From contig JAISUK010000021.1 in the NCBI GenBank assembly GCA_031272075.1, forward strand, positions 1 through 55,644: DNA of 55,644 nt. The letters are read 5' to 3'. The notes under the pieces were generated by a model. The model worked only from the letters and a program-made list of their open reading frames with translations. It made no database searches and was not told where the DNA came from. Shown here piece by piece: positions 35,405 to 44,015 of this stretch; position 1 is the first letter of the stretch, and every line of letters starts with the position of its first letter. Source of the DNA: Dysgonamonadaceae bacterium (GTDB lineage Bacteria > Bacteroidota > Bacteroidia > Bacteroidales > Azobacteroidaceae). A program made the position numbers and the translations under genes.

Positions 35405-35492
35405 ACGTCAATAATTTTTTTAAAGGTCGTATGGAACTCGCATGCCATTATTGTCGTCAACTTGGATGTTTGTTAAATCATGCTCGTTTCAT
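35399..35492 (-). repeat. 90-bp start-codon repeat, full copy 4 (minus strand)
   Basis: Same element in inverted orientation ending at the feoB ATG. It is 88 bases between the two ATGs: one base inserted in the 5' half and one whole codon (CAA) missing in the 3' half. MKRA-stop, CATACG and CGTATG are intact. Confidence 0.92.
35401..35448 (-). promoter_or_regulatory. 15-codon leader ORF overlapping the feoB start
   Basis: On the minus strand ATG at 35448 reads MACEFHTTFKKIIDV and stops at TGA overlapping the feoB ATG as ATGA. The three-base loss in this copy keeps the frame. Confidence 0.4.
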
Positions 35493-35497
35493 GCAGA

Positions 35498-35505
35498 CAA
35501 AGGTA
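35498..35505 (-). promoter_or_regulatory. -7 element of feoB
   Basis: On the minus strand TACCTTTG matches TAnnTTTG and lies five bases before the MKRA mini-ORF of copy 4, so the transcript would begin at or next to that ATG. Confidence 0.55.
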
Positions 35506-35613
35506 GAATTATTCTGTTAATACGAACGCGATTGTACATTCATAAAAGTGAAAACAAATATTAATAATACTTAATTTTTCCATTATTATTAAAGAAGATA
35601 AATAATATCTTCT

Positions 35614-35621
35614 TAATTTTG
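35614..35621 (+). promoter_or_regulatory. Possible -7 element of the phytase-like gene
   Basis: TAATTTTG fits TAnnTTTG, 45 bases before ATG 35667 in AT-rich DNA. No clear -33 element. Confidence 0.35.
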
Positions 35622-35666
35622 TCAAATACTAAAATGAATAAAATATACACTCACTAACTTTATCTT

Positions 35667-36998
35667 ATGTTTAAACGTGTAATTATTGTAGTTATTCTAT
35701 TTTTTGCAATAACGCTTGCTGAGGCACAATTTGCGCCTGCCGCGGAGTTGGAAAAGATAGAAAGTCGTTCGCCCTATTCCCTCACAGGGTATTCGGCGGA
35801 GGATTACAGCGGTATAACCTATATCGACGGTACGCGCTATGCGGTCGTCACCGATAAAAAAGACGGCTTCTATATATTCAATATCTCCGTGAGCAGTACC
35901 GGATCAATCGCCTCGGTAAGCCGCGGCGAGTATTATGGCGATGGCAGTTGGAAAAATAGCGAAGGCATTGTGTATCATCCCGAACGAAATACGGTATTTA
36001 TTGCAATTGAAGGATTGAACTCGTTGCTGGAATACAATATGAATGGATCGCAGACCGGCAACTGGTTGACAATTCCGAATACCCTCCGCAACGTGGACGA
36101 CGGCAATCAGACATTCGAATCGCTTGCCTACCACCAGAATACAGGTTTGTTCTGGACCACTACCGAATCGACGCTGACGATCGATGGCTCGCATGCTTCC
36201 AATACCAATAAAATAGCGAACCTGTTGCGCCTGCAATCGTTCGATGAATCGTTGCAGCCCAAAGCCCAATATGCCTATAAAACGGATTTGCCTGAATGTA
36301 CGCTGTCGGCAGTAAGCGTTTATGCAATCGGCGTTGCGGAAATGACGGCGCTCCCCGATGGGCGACTCTTGGTGCTGGAACGCGAATTTGCAGGCGGCAA
36401 GTTTTCAGTCGACTTGATGGATAGTTTTGTGAAAATAAAGATCTACCTGGTCGATCCGAGGCACGGCACAGATATCAGCCATGTGCAAGACCTGAGGACG
36501 ATTGCTGCAAACTTGTTTTTGCAAAAAACAAAACTCTTTGAGCTGAAGACCACGCTGGGCGCCAGCAACCTTGCCAACTATGAAGGCATGTGCCTGGGTC
36601 CGAAACTGGGCACAGGAAAATATGCGTTGTTGCTGATCAATGATGCGCAGTCGGACGACGCATTCGGCGTCAAAGGATTGCTGAAAGAATATATCCTGCC
36701 GCTGGTGATCAGTGGTATTGGCGATGCTTACAATGCGATTCCCGAAATCTCGGCTGCACCGCTTTCGGCCTACCCCAATCCCTTCGGCGACGTCCTCTAT
36801 GTCGCGGTTCCCGACGGCAATCAACCGATCGTCAGCCTCACGGTGACGGATTTGAATGGCCGGATTCTCCGACAGATCCACAATCCTGTTCCCGGAACAG
36901 TCACCCTCGATACCGGCAGCTGGGAGCGAGGATTCTATCTCCTGCGCACCGTCGCAGCTGATGGTACAGCTTTGGTGCAGAAAGTGGTGAAGAATTAG
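35667..36998 (+). CDS. Secreted phytase-like propeller protein with T9SS sorting domain
   Basis: 443 residues. Signal peptide ending LAEA-Q, then a beta-propeller resembling the esterase-like activity of phytase family (SAEDYSGITYIDGTRYAVVTDK, NSEGIVYHPERNTVFIAIEG, NYEGMCLG). The last 80 residues (from LSAYPNPFGDVLYVAV, with DLNGRIL and WERGFYLLRTV) form a type A C-terminal sorting domain of the type IX secretion system, so the protein should be exported and attached to the surface. Substrate could be a phosphoester, but this is not provable by reading. Single gene. Confidence 0.85.
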   Translation: MFKRVIIVVILFFAITLAEAQFAPAAELEKIESRSPYSLTGYSAEDYSGITYIDGTRYAVVTDKKDGFYIFNISVSSTGSIASVSRGEYYGDGSWKNSEGIVYHPERNTVFIAIEGLNSLLEYNMNGSQTGNWLTIPNTLRNVDDGNQTFESLAYHQNTGLFWTTTESTLTIDGSHASNTNKIANLLRLQSFDESLQPKAQYAYKTDLPECTLSAVSVYAIGVAEMTALPDGRLLVLEREFAGGKFSVDLMDSFVKIKIYLVDPRHGTDISHVQDLRTIAANLFLQKTKLFELKTTLGASNLANYEGMCLGPKLGTGKYALLLINDAQSDDAFGVKGLLKEYILPLVISGIGDAYNAIPEISAAPLSAYPNPFGDVLYVAVPDGNQPIVSLTVTDLNGRILRQIHNPVPGTVTLDTGSWERGFYLLRTVAADGTALVQKVVKN

Positions 36999-37017
36999 GT
37001 ATTAGCAAAATTTTTTA

Positions 37018-37025
37018 TATCTTTG
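37018..37025 (+). promoter_or_regulatory. -7 element of the DUF3791-DUF3990 pair
   Basis: TATCTTTG matches TAnnTTTG, 23 bases before ATG 37048. Confidence 0.55.
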
Positions 37026-37047
37026 TCCTGTTGAAAACGATGAGGAT

Positions 37048-37290
37048 ATGGACAAAACAGCATCTCAGTCTGACAAGGAGGCAAGTGACCGCATAGGTTT
37101 CATAACCTATATCATACCCAAATTCGCCGATGAGTTCAGAATGAACAGGCACGATGCCTATCTCTATCTGAAAAAATATGGCGGAATAGATTATATTTTC
37201 CAAAACTGGTGGGCATTGCATACTGACAATCCGTTTTGGGCAGTAAGAGATATTCATGAAATCTGCTACAGAAACGGAGGCTGGAAATGA
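37048..37290 (+). CDS. DUF3791 protein, putative antitoxin-like partner
   Basis: 80 residues, soluble. The pattern GFITYIIPKFADEFRMNRHDAYLYLKKYGGIDYI and then YRNGGWK is the DUF3791 family. It overlaps the next gene by four bases (ATGA), a coupling typical of two-gene toxin-antitoxin modules. Its role as the neutralising partner is inferred from this arrangement. Confidence 0.8.
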   Translation: MDKTASQSDKEASDRIGFITYIIPKFADEFRMNRHDAYLYLKKYGGIDYIFQNWWALHTDNPFWAVRDIHEICYRNGGWK

Positions 37291-37964
37291 TTGTATATCA
37301 TGGTAGTTATACGAAAATTGACAGGATTGACTTTCTTAAATGCCGTCCATATCGGGATTTTGGCCGGGGTTTCTATGTTACCAAAATACGAGAGCAGGCG
37401 CAGTATTGGGCTGAACGCAAAGGAATACTGAATAAAACTGATGCTTATGTGAATGAATATGAGTTCGTTGAAGCCGCGTTCGATAATTGGGAGTTAAATG
37501 TTCGTCGCTTTGATGGTTATTCCGAATCATGGCTTGATTTTATTGTTTTAAACAGCGATTCTACTGGTTTGGTTCCTGCACATGACTATGATATTATTGA
37601 AGGTCCTGTCGCTGACGATGATGTTGCTCAACGAATTGATGATTATCTTGATGGGGCTGTCACAAAATCAGCATTTTTGAAAGAACTCAAGTTTCGTCAC
37701 CCTACGCATCAAATTTGTTTCTGCACCCACCGCTCCCTTCAAGCTCTCAAACCACTTACACTCCTACCTCGCCAAAAAATCGACCTTGAAATAGTAAAAG
37801 CCTTGATAGCAAATCTTTCTCTCTCTGAAGAGCAGGCAATAGACCTTTATTTTTCATCTAAAACCTATCAACAATTATCAGAAGTCTCTACTGAAAACTG
37901 GCAAGATGTTTATAATCGTCTGAAACAAGAATTTATGAAAAATAGGCGCTCAGCCTTTTCTTGA
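37287..37964 (+). CDS. DUF3990 protein, ADP-ribosyltransferase-like, putative toxin
   Basis: 225 residues. The motifs VYHGSYTKI (3-11), DFGRGFYVT (24-32) and the Ala/Trp-rich helix after it (AQYWAERKG) match DUF3990, which I place with ADP-ribosyltransferase-fold proteins (YHG and GFY-T being the first two motifs of the NAD site). The C-terminal 65 residues add helices (LSLSEEQAIDLYFSS) also found in some family members. Together with DUF3791 it forms a probable toxin-antitoxin or modification module. Target unknown. Confidence 0.78.
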   Translation: MIVYHGSYTKIDRIDFLKCRPYRDFGRGFYVTKIREQAQYWAERKGILNKTDAYVNEYEFVEAAFDNWELNVRRFDGYSESWLDFIVLNSDSTGLVPAHDYDIIEGPVADDDVAQRIDDYLDGAVTKSAFLKELKFRHPTHQICFCTHRSLQALKPLTLLPRQKIDLEIVKALIANLSLSEEQAIDLYFSSKTYQQLSEVSTENWQDVYNRLKQEFMKNRRSAFS

Positions 37965-38009
37965 AATAATACGATAAAATTAAATGTACATTGCAATATC
38001 CCATTTGAA

Positions 38010-38165
38010 ATGCCATCCATAAGTGACAAATTGATCATCATTCAGTTGAAAGCAGGGAACAAGACAGCCTTTAAGCAAGCGTACGATAAATATGCCGGTC
38101 TGCTTTGCGCAAAGCCATCGCCCAACCGTCGCCGCAAAACCCGACAACCTGTGGGCAGCAGTTAA
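38010..38165 (+). pseudogene. ECF sigma factor stub
   Basis: The first 33 codons (starting MPSISDKLIIIQLKAGNK and continuing FKQAYDKYAGLLC) are the N-terminus of an ECF sigma factor, region 2. The frame then leaves the family and stops 18 codons later. In another frame the following DNA reads AAKPDNLWAAVKLKLE-stop, like the C-terminus of a different gene. A deletion has joined two unrelated genes. The intact sigma factor at 53842 shows what is missing. Confidence 0.72.
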
Positions 38166-38203
38166 GTTGAAACTCGAATAAATTTAATTAAAATTATTGA
38201 GAT

Positions 38204-39301
38204 ATGAATATCAAATCAGCAATCGTAGTATTATCATTCGGCAGTGTGCTGCTCGCCGCTTGTAATTGTAAACAACAGCAACAAACAGCATGTAATGAAC
38301 GCTGGTCGGAGGCCAAGGCCAATACTTGGTATGCCGGACAGGGCTGGCCGGTGGGTGTCAATTATGTGACTTCCACCGCCATCAATCAGATAGAGATGTG
38401 GCAGGCGGAAACCTTCGATCCGCAGACCATCGACAAAGAAATGGGATGGATGGAAGACTTGGGATTCAACACGGTACGTGTTTTCCTCTACGACTTGGTC
38501 TGGCAGGTAGATCCCGACGGATTGAAAGCGCGCTTGTCCCGGTTTCTGGAAATTTGCGAACGCCACCGCCTCAAGGTCATTGTCACCTTCTTTACCAACG
38601 GCGGCAAGCCGGATCAACCCGAAGCGAAAATGGGCAAACAGCCCGAACCGATCCAGGGAGTGCATAATTCCGGATGGCTGCAGACACCCAAAGCCGAAGT
38701 CGTGAACGATTCTACCCAATGGAAACCCTTGGAAAATTATGTGAAAGACATCCTGACAACCTTCAAGGATGATTCCCGGATTTTGTTGTGGTGCCTGTAC
38801 AACGAACCGCAAAACACCAACCGCGGCGCCGAGGCAATGGGACTGCTTCGCGCAGCGTTCCGTTGGGCTAGAAGCGTCAATCCGTCGCAGCCGCTTTCGT
38901 CGCCGTTGTGGGGCATCCCGGCCAGAGATACTGCACTGGATATCGTCGCTTTCCTCTGTGAAAACTGCGACGTGATGACTTTCCATTGCTATAAAGATGC
39001 GGAAACGATGGAAGCTTTTATCAAGATGCTCAAACGCTTCAACCGTCCGATGATCTGCCAGGAATATATGGGTAGACCGGAATCTCTCTTTGAAGACATC
39101 TTGCCGATACTGAAGCGCGAAAATGTCGGCGCCATCAGTTGGGGATTGGTCAAAGGCAAATGTAATTTCCATGTGCATTGGACTCACAAAGCCGGCGAAC
39201 CGGAACCGGAAATCTGGTTTCACGATATCCTCCATGTCGACGGAACGCCTTACGATCCGGCGGAAATCGAATTGATCAAACAGATAACAAAACAGGAATA
39301 A
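38204..39301 (+). CDS. Clan GH-A (GH5-like) glycoside hydrolase lipoprotein, second copy
   Basis: 365 residues with a lipobox ending LLAAC (Cys20). Acid/base Glu in CLYNEP and nucleophile Glu in CQEYMGRPES are present. It shares TSTAINQIEMWQAETFD and the C-terminal EIWFHDILHVDGTPYDPAEI with the copy at 1362. It opens the second polysaccharide locus on this side of the regulator gene and probably trims the same glycan as the GH32-like enzyme. Substrate unknown. No strong promoter is visible upstream. Confidence 0.8.
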   Translation: MNIKSAIVVLSFGSVLLAACNCKQQQQTACNERWSEAKANTWYAGQGWPVGVNYVTSTAINQIEMWQAETFDPQTIDKEMGWMEDLGFNTVRVFLYDLVWQVDPDGLKARLSRFLEICERHRLKVIVTFFTNGGKPDQPEAKMGKQPEPIQGVHNSGWLQTPKAEVVNDSTQWKPLENYVKDILTTFKDDSRILLWCLYNEPQNTNRGAEAMGLLRAAFRWARSVNPSQPLSSPLWGIPARDTALDIVAFLCENCDVMTFHCYKDAETMEAFIKMLKRFNRPMICQEYMGRPESLFEDILPILKRENVGAISWGLVKGKCNFHVHWTHKAGEPEPEIWFHDILHVDGTPYDPAEIELIKQITKQE

Positions 39302-39302
39302 T

Positions 39303-39500
39303 AGTGAAAAATCGATTTTTACCAGCTACCCACACGGAGCGGATACACGGGCGTTTGCCTGTGCCGATGCGGTGGTGCTGCAAAATGGCGATATCCTGGT
39401 CGCTTGCTGCTATCGCGATGTCAATGGCTACTCCACCCATCAGGAAAACGACGGATTGACGGAATCCGCCCCTGCAGACTGGTTGCCGGTCGTATTTTAG
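39303..39500 (+). pseudogene. Sialidase-like (BNR) gene fragment
   Basis: An open frame without its own start, beginning just after the GH-A stop, reads SYPHGADTRAFACADAVVLQ, NGDILVACCYRDVNGY and ENDGL. This resembles the N-terminal blade of exo-sialidase-like propellers (RxF..AD..VL.NGDILVA). It stops after 58 such codons; the rest of the enzyme, several hundred residues, is missing. The fragment ends just before the regulator's stop codon on the other strand. Best read as a gene remnant. Confidence 0.6.
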
Positions 39501-39501
39501 C

Positions 39502-40602
39502 CTATATAAATACACTCGATTCGCGCGGAACAATTTCGCCTTTGAGTTGGATGGTTACGGGTGAAAAAAGGTGTTTTTTCACCCGAAGCATCATCAATTC
39601 TATGCTGATATTCGCAATCTCTTCGCAGGGTTGGCGAAAAGAAGTGAGGGCGTATTTCAAATGGCTGGAATATTTCATATCATCGTAGCCGCAGATCAGC
39701 AGATCAGACCGTATTTTGAGATTAACTGCGTCCAATGAAGACATGAGGATTGCCGCCGTGGCGTCATTGGCGCAGATAATTCCCGTTTTACCGGAATACA
39801 CCTTGATTTGTTGAATCTGCTTCAAATTGGAAGGATCGGCGCAATAGACATGATCTTCGGTAAACGGTAATTTGTTGTTTATTACCGTTTCACGGATACC
39901 CGACAAGCGCATGTTGACTGAAGTGGCCGAATCGGGACGGTAAAAGAAATAAATCACTTCACATCCCGCATCGATTAGATGTTGCGCCATGATACATCCG
40001 GCGCTGAAATTATCCAAACCGATCACATCAAAATCACTTCTCTCCGGCAATTTTTTAATGTCCCGATCAATCAAAATCAATGGGATGTTTGCTTCCTTTA
40101 TTTTATTACAGATATGTAAATTGATATCAGCGGAGTTGTTTACCCTTTCGATGGGTGCAAAAAAGATTCCGTCAACCCGTTTGTCAATGTAATTATTGCA
40201 ACATGAATCGATCAAAGTTTGCCTTATTTCCGCATCACTCGCAGTAGCGCCTTCCCACAAACAATTAAATTTGCCGCTTTCCGACTGCTTCAGGAACTGG
40301 TCGTTGATAATGGAAAAGATCTCCGATTCGCCGGCGCCGGGCAATAGTAATCCGAAAGTAATATTCCCCGGTGTATAATGATTGAGCACAACCGATCCCA
40401 AGCCTTTTGTCTTCTTTATCAACCCCTCTTTTTGAAGCTGGTTGTAGACTTTGGCGATTGTTGGCCGTGAGACGGCATATTCCGACGCGAGCATCGACTC
40501 CGTTGGCAATAAGGTGCCGCTGGGATAATCATTTTCAATAATGCGTGTTTTTACATCTTTGTAAATGGAATTGTAATTATTTTTTGAATCATTTACCAAC
40601 AT
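39502..40602 (-). CDS. GntR-type regulator with LacI-like sensor domain
   Basis: 366 residues from ATG at 40602; an upstream TTG at 40626 is less likely. The N-terminal winged helix is GntR type (DVKTRIIENDYPSGTLLPTE, SRPTIAKVYNQLQKEGL), and the C-terminal 290 residues are a periplasmic-binding-protein-like sugar sensor (FGLLLPGAGESE, LILIDRDIKKL, IICANDATAAILM, GYDDMKYSS), as in AraR. It is transcribed away from the SusC gene at 40846, with a 243-base region between that holds a palindrome and the SusC promoter. It probably represses the locus until a sugar binds. Confidence 0.9.
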   Translation of the reverse strand: MLVNDSKNNYNSIYKDVKTRIIENDYPSGTLLPTESMLASEYAVSRPTIAKVYNQLQKEGLIKKTKGLGSVVLNHYTPGNITFGLLLPGAGESEIFSIINDQFLKQSESGKFNCLWEGATASDAEIRQTLIDSCCNNYIDKRVDGIFFAPIERVNNSADINLHICNKIKEANIPLILIDRDIKKLPERSDFDVIGLDNFSAGCIMAQHLIDAGCEVIYFFYRPDSATSVNMRLSGIRETVINNKLPFTEDHVYCADPSNLKQIQQIKVYSGKTGIICANDATAAILMSSLDAVNLKIRSDLLICGYDDMKYSSHLKYALTSFRQPCEEIANISIELMMLRVKKHLFSPVTIQLKGEIVPRESSVFI

Positions 40603-40714
40603 ATTGTTATGAAATTTTCGAATCAATTTTGGCGCAAATGTATTGAAAAAATCTTACATAATCAATAACTTTTACCCTTCTACGCGCAATTAACTTACAA
40701 ATCACGTCTAATGT

Positions 40715-40728
40715 TTACATATATGTAA
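40715..40728. promoter_or_regulatory. Palindrome, candidate operator
   Basis: TTACATATATGTAA is a perfect 14-bp palindrome in the divergent region between the GntR/LacI-type regulator and SusC, 43 bases upstream of the -33 element. A likely binding site for the regulator. Confidence 0.5.
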
Positions 40729-40770
40729 TAAATATTGGCAAAAAAATTTTTACTTTTTATTGTCATTTTA

Positions 40771-40802
40771 TTTGCATATAAGAAAAATAATATTTACGTT
40801 TG
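40771..40802 (+). promoter_or_regulatory. Promoter of the second SusC operon
   Basis: TTTG (40771-40774), a 20-base spacer and TACGTTTG (40795-40802) match the Bacteroides -33/-7 pattern. The SusC ATG is 44 bases further on. Confidence 0.7.
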
Positions 40803-40845
40803 CGGCGTCGATGTAATTTATTAAGGAAAAAACAAATTATTACTT

Positions 40846-43800
40846 ATGAAAAACAAGAGGTTTATTGCTGTGTTCTTATGTTTGGCGACGCTACTATTCT
40901 TAGCCTTGGATGTGAGTAGCCAGACTAGAAAAGTGACAGGTAAGGTTTTTGACAATTTCAATGAGCCATTGGAAGGGGTGAATGTGGGTGTGCTCGGAAC
41001 CACCATCGGCACCATCACCGACATCAATGGCGATTTCGTCATCACGGTTCCGAGCGATACTTGTAGCTTGCAGTTTTCTTATTTGGGTTTCCGAACACAG
41101 GAAATAAAAGTAGGAAAACAACAAGTTGTTTCAGTCACGATGATTGAAGCAACGAAAGAACTTGGGGAAGTGGTGGTGACTGCTTTCGGTATTCAAAAAA
41201 AGGAGAGTGTGGTGGCATCCATTACCACGGTTCAAGCGAAGGATTTGCAGATTGCGAGTAGTAATCTGACCGCTGCATTTGCAGGAAAAATCCCCGGATT
41301 GATTTCTTTTCAGACAACGGGAGAACCGGGCAAAGACAACGCTCAATTCTTTGTGCGCGGTGTGACGACCTTTGGATACAAATCCGACCCGCTGATTCTG
41401 ATCGATGGTTTTGAAGTCTCTTCCGATGATTTGGCGCGCCTTCAGCCTGACGATATTGATGCGTTCTCAATTCTGAAAGACGCCTCCGCTACTTCACTCT
41501 ACGGCGCTCGAGGCGCTAACGGCATCATCTCGGTCACCACAAAATCCGGATCTTTGGGCGAAAAGGTCAAAATCTCCGCCAGGTTAGACGTCAATGTGTC
41601 AACTCCTACCTCCATGCTGGAATTGCTTGATGGCGTCTCTTACATGAAACTCTACAACGAAGCCCGGATTTCACGGCACAACGACCAGATGGCGCAATAC
41701 AAAGACAGCCCTGAATTGATTACCCCCATGGGCAATTGGTATAGTGAAGAAAAGATTCAGGCGACTTTGCGCGGCGACAATCCGATGATCTATCCCAATG
41801 TTGACTGGTATGATATGCTGATGAAAAATCATACCGTCAATACTAAATTCAATATCAATCTGTCAGGGGGCGGGCAAGTGGCAACGTATTATGTTTCGGC
41901 AGGAATAGATCATGAAACCGGTTTGCTCAAAGTCGACAACCAGGACTATTTGAATAACTTCAACAGTAATATAGACATCAAGCGCTATAATATTCGCAGC
42001 AATGTCATTTTTAAATTGGGAAAAACAACCGAGTTGGATACCAGAATCTCAGGAAGATTCCAGAAATACAATGCGCCTTATCGTTCGGCAAGTGATATTT
42101 TCAATATGGTTATGAATATCAATCCCGTCGAGTTTCCGGCCGTGTGGACACCCAATGAGCAATACCTCAACGTCAGAAATACCATGTTCGGCATGGTTGA
42201 TCCCATGATGGTCAACCCTTTTGCCGAAATGGTAAGAGGTTATACGCAAACCGACGAAAATACCCTGATTGCCCAGGCGACACTCAAGCAAGACCTGAAA
42301 GCAATTACGGAAAACTTGAAACTGGAATTGAAGGCTTCCGTAAATACTTGGAGTTCTTCCGCGCAATCACGTGTTTATAATCCGGTTTATTACGCACTCG
42401 AAAATTATGATCCTCAAACGGAGGAATATTCCCTTTACTGCCTCAATCCGAACGAAAGCGGACGCCTGGGAGATGTGATTGGGGGGCGTAATGGGGAGAC
42501 GCATTACTATTTTGAAGGCCGTTTGAACTGGAACCGGAATTTCGGACTGCATCATCTCGGCATGATGACTGTCGGTATTGCAGAAGAGAAAATCCTGACC
42601 AACGGCAGCGATGGCTCTATCTACGAAACATTGCCGGAACGAAATCTCGGTAATTCTTCGCGATTTACCTACGATTATGATTCACGTTATTTCCTGGAGG
42701 CTTCCTATGGATATAATGGTTCCGAAAAATTTGATAAATCCCATCGGTTTGGCTTTTTCCCTTCTTTCGGTTTGGGATGGATCATCTCGAATGAACCTTA
42801 TTATAGTCAACGTTTACAAGAGATTGTCAGCCTCTTGAAATTGAAATTTACGTACGGAAAAGTCGGAAACGATGCCATCGCAGGGCGAGCTGACCGATTT
42901 TTCTTCCTGTCGAAAATAAACGGCGGCGGAGGAATGTATTCTTGGGGGAAAGACTACCTGCAAAGGTACGAAGGATACAATGTGGAAAGATACAACAATC
43001 CGAATATCCAATGGGAAGTCTCTACCATTGCCAACCTCGGATTGGAACTCGAATTGCTGAAAAGTATCAATATTCAGGTCGACTATTTTCACAATGAACG
43101 AGACAAAATATATTGGCCGCGTAACAACATCCCTCAAACAATGGGTTATGAAACAACCATCAGCGGCAACATCGGAACGGTCAAGTCGCATGGCGTGGAC
43201 GGCTCGATCGACTACAAGCGGTTTTTCAACAAAGATTTTTGGATCACGGCGCGTGTGAATGCCACGTATGCGACCAACAAAATTGTCCGTACCGACGAAC
43301 CTTCTTACGACGAATACTATCTTTATACCGTGGGACATTCGGTAGGGCAACAATGGGGCTATATTGCCGAGCGTCTGTTTGTTGATCAAGCGGAAATCGA
43401 CAATTCACCCAGCCAGATCGCTTTTGGCGCTTATATGCGTGGAGATATCAAATACACCGATGTAAACAATGACGGCGTAATCAACGAAAACGACCGCATC
43501 CCCATCGGCTATCCCAATGTGCCGCAGTTGCAATACGGTTTCGGCGCGTCGGTCGGTTATAAGAAAGTGGATTTCTCGTTCTTCTTCCAGGGAAATGGAC
43601 AGACTTCGTTCTTTATCAATCCCGAAGGGATCGCTCCTTTGGTGGATAGACGCAATGCGCCTGCCATCATCGCGCGCGATTCGTGGAGCGAGACCAATCC
43701 CGATATCCATGCCTTCTGGCCAAGACTTGCAACTTACCAGATCAACAACAACATCCAGCCGTCGACTTGGTGGTTGCGTGAAGGGGGCTTTATTCGACTG

Positions 43801-43992
43801 AAAACCGTGGAAGTGGGCTGTAGTCCGGGTCTTGTCAAAGGTTTCGGTATTTCCGGCGGACGCATCTATCTCAGTGCGGAAAATCTGTTCTATCTCAGTC
43901 CTTTCAAAATGTGGGATCCTGAAATGGGCGGAAACGGGTTGGCTTATCCAATCAACCGTCGTTTCAACCTGGGTATACAATTGACATTTTAA
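40846..43992 (+). CDS. SusC/RagA-family TonB-dependent receptor
   Basis: 1048 residues. Signal peptide (ending DVSS-Q), CarboxypepD_reg-like domain (about 30-105, GKVFDNFNEPLEGVNVGVLG), plug (from GEVVVTAFGIQKKESVV; DPLILIDGFEVSSDDLARL) and barrel ending NLGIQLTF. Unlike the SusC at 14582 it has no STN domain, fitting control by the cytoplasmic sensor-regulator next door rather than by a sigma/anti-sigma pair. It heads an operon through the kinase at 52176. Only 17 bases, all belonging to the repeat tail, separate it from the SusD gene. Confidence 0.95.
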   Translation: MKNKRFIAVFLCLATLLFLALDVSSQTRKVTGKVFDNFNEPLEGVNVGVLGTTIGTITDINGDFVITVPSDTCSLQFSYLGFRTQEIKVGKQQVVSVTMIEATKELGEVVVTAFGIQKKESVVASITTVQAKDLQIASSNLTAAFAGKIPGLISFQTTGEPGKDNAQFFVRGVTTFGYKSDPLILIDGFEVSSDDLARLQPDDIDAFSILKDASATSLYGARGANGIISVTTKSGSLGEKVKISARLDVNVSTPTSMLELLDGVSYMKLYNEARISRHNDQMAQYKDSPELITPMGNWYSEEKIQATLRGDNPMIYPNVDWYDMLMKNHTVNTKFNINLSGGGQVATYYVSAGIDHETGLLKVDNQDYLNNFNSNIDIKRYNIRSNVIFKLGKTTELDTRISGRFQKYNAPYRSASDIFNMVMNINPVEFPAVWTPNEQYLNVRNTMFGMVDPMMVNPFAEMVRGYTQTDENTLIAQATLKQDLKAITENLKLELKASVNTWSSSAQSRVYNPVYYALENYDPQTEEYSLYCLNPNESGRLGDVIGGRNGETHYYFEGRLNWNRNFGLHHLGMMTVGIAEEKILTNGSDGSIYETLPERNLGNSSRFTYDYDSRYFLEASYGYNGSEKFDKSHRFGFFPSFGLGWIISNEPYYSQRLQEIVSLLKLKFTYGKVGNDAIAGRADRFFFLSKINGGGGMYSWGKDYLQRYEGYNVERYNNPNIQWEVSTIANLGLELELLKSINIQVDYFHNERDKIYWPRNNIPQTMGYETTISGNIGTVKSHGVDGSIDYKRFFNKDFWITARVNATYATNKIVRTDEPSYDEYYLYTVGHSVGQQWGYIAERLFVDQAEIDNSPSQIAFGAYMRGDIKYTDVNNDGVINENDRIPIGYPNVPQLQYGFGASVGYKKVDFSFFFQGNGQTSFFINPEGIAPLVDRRNAPAIIARDSWSETNPDIHAFWPRLATYQINNNIQPSTWWLREGGFIRLKTVEVGCSPGLVKGFGISGGRIYLSAENLFYLSPFKMWDPEMGGNGLAYPINRRFNLGIQLTF

Positions 43993-44015
43993 AAACAAAT
44001 TATTGACGTATGAAA
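43990..44015 (+). repeat. 3' tail of the start-codon repeat at the SusD gene
   Basis: The whole SusC-SusD gap (43993-44009) plus ATGAAA is the 3' end of the 90-bp repeat (AAACAAATTATTGACGT then ATGAAA). The 5' part of the repeat is absent. Confidence 0.85.

Noticed and set aside
38234-39235. Minus-strand open frame of 333 codons across the GH-A lipoprotein
   Set aside because: The plus-strand gene has lipobox and catalytic Glu motifs; the opposite frame has no known domain.
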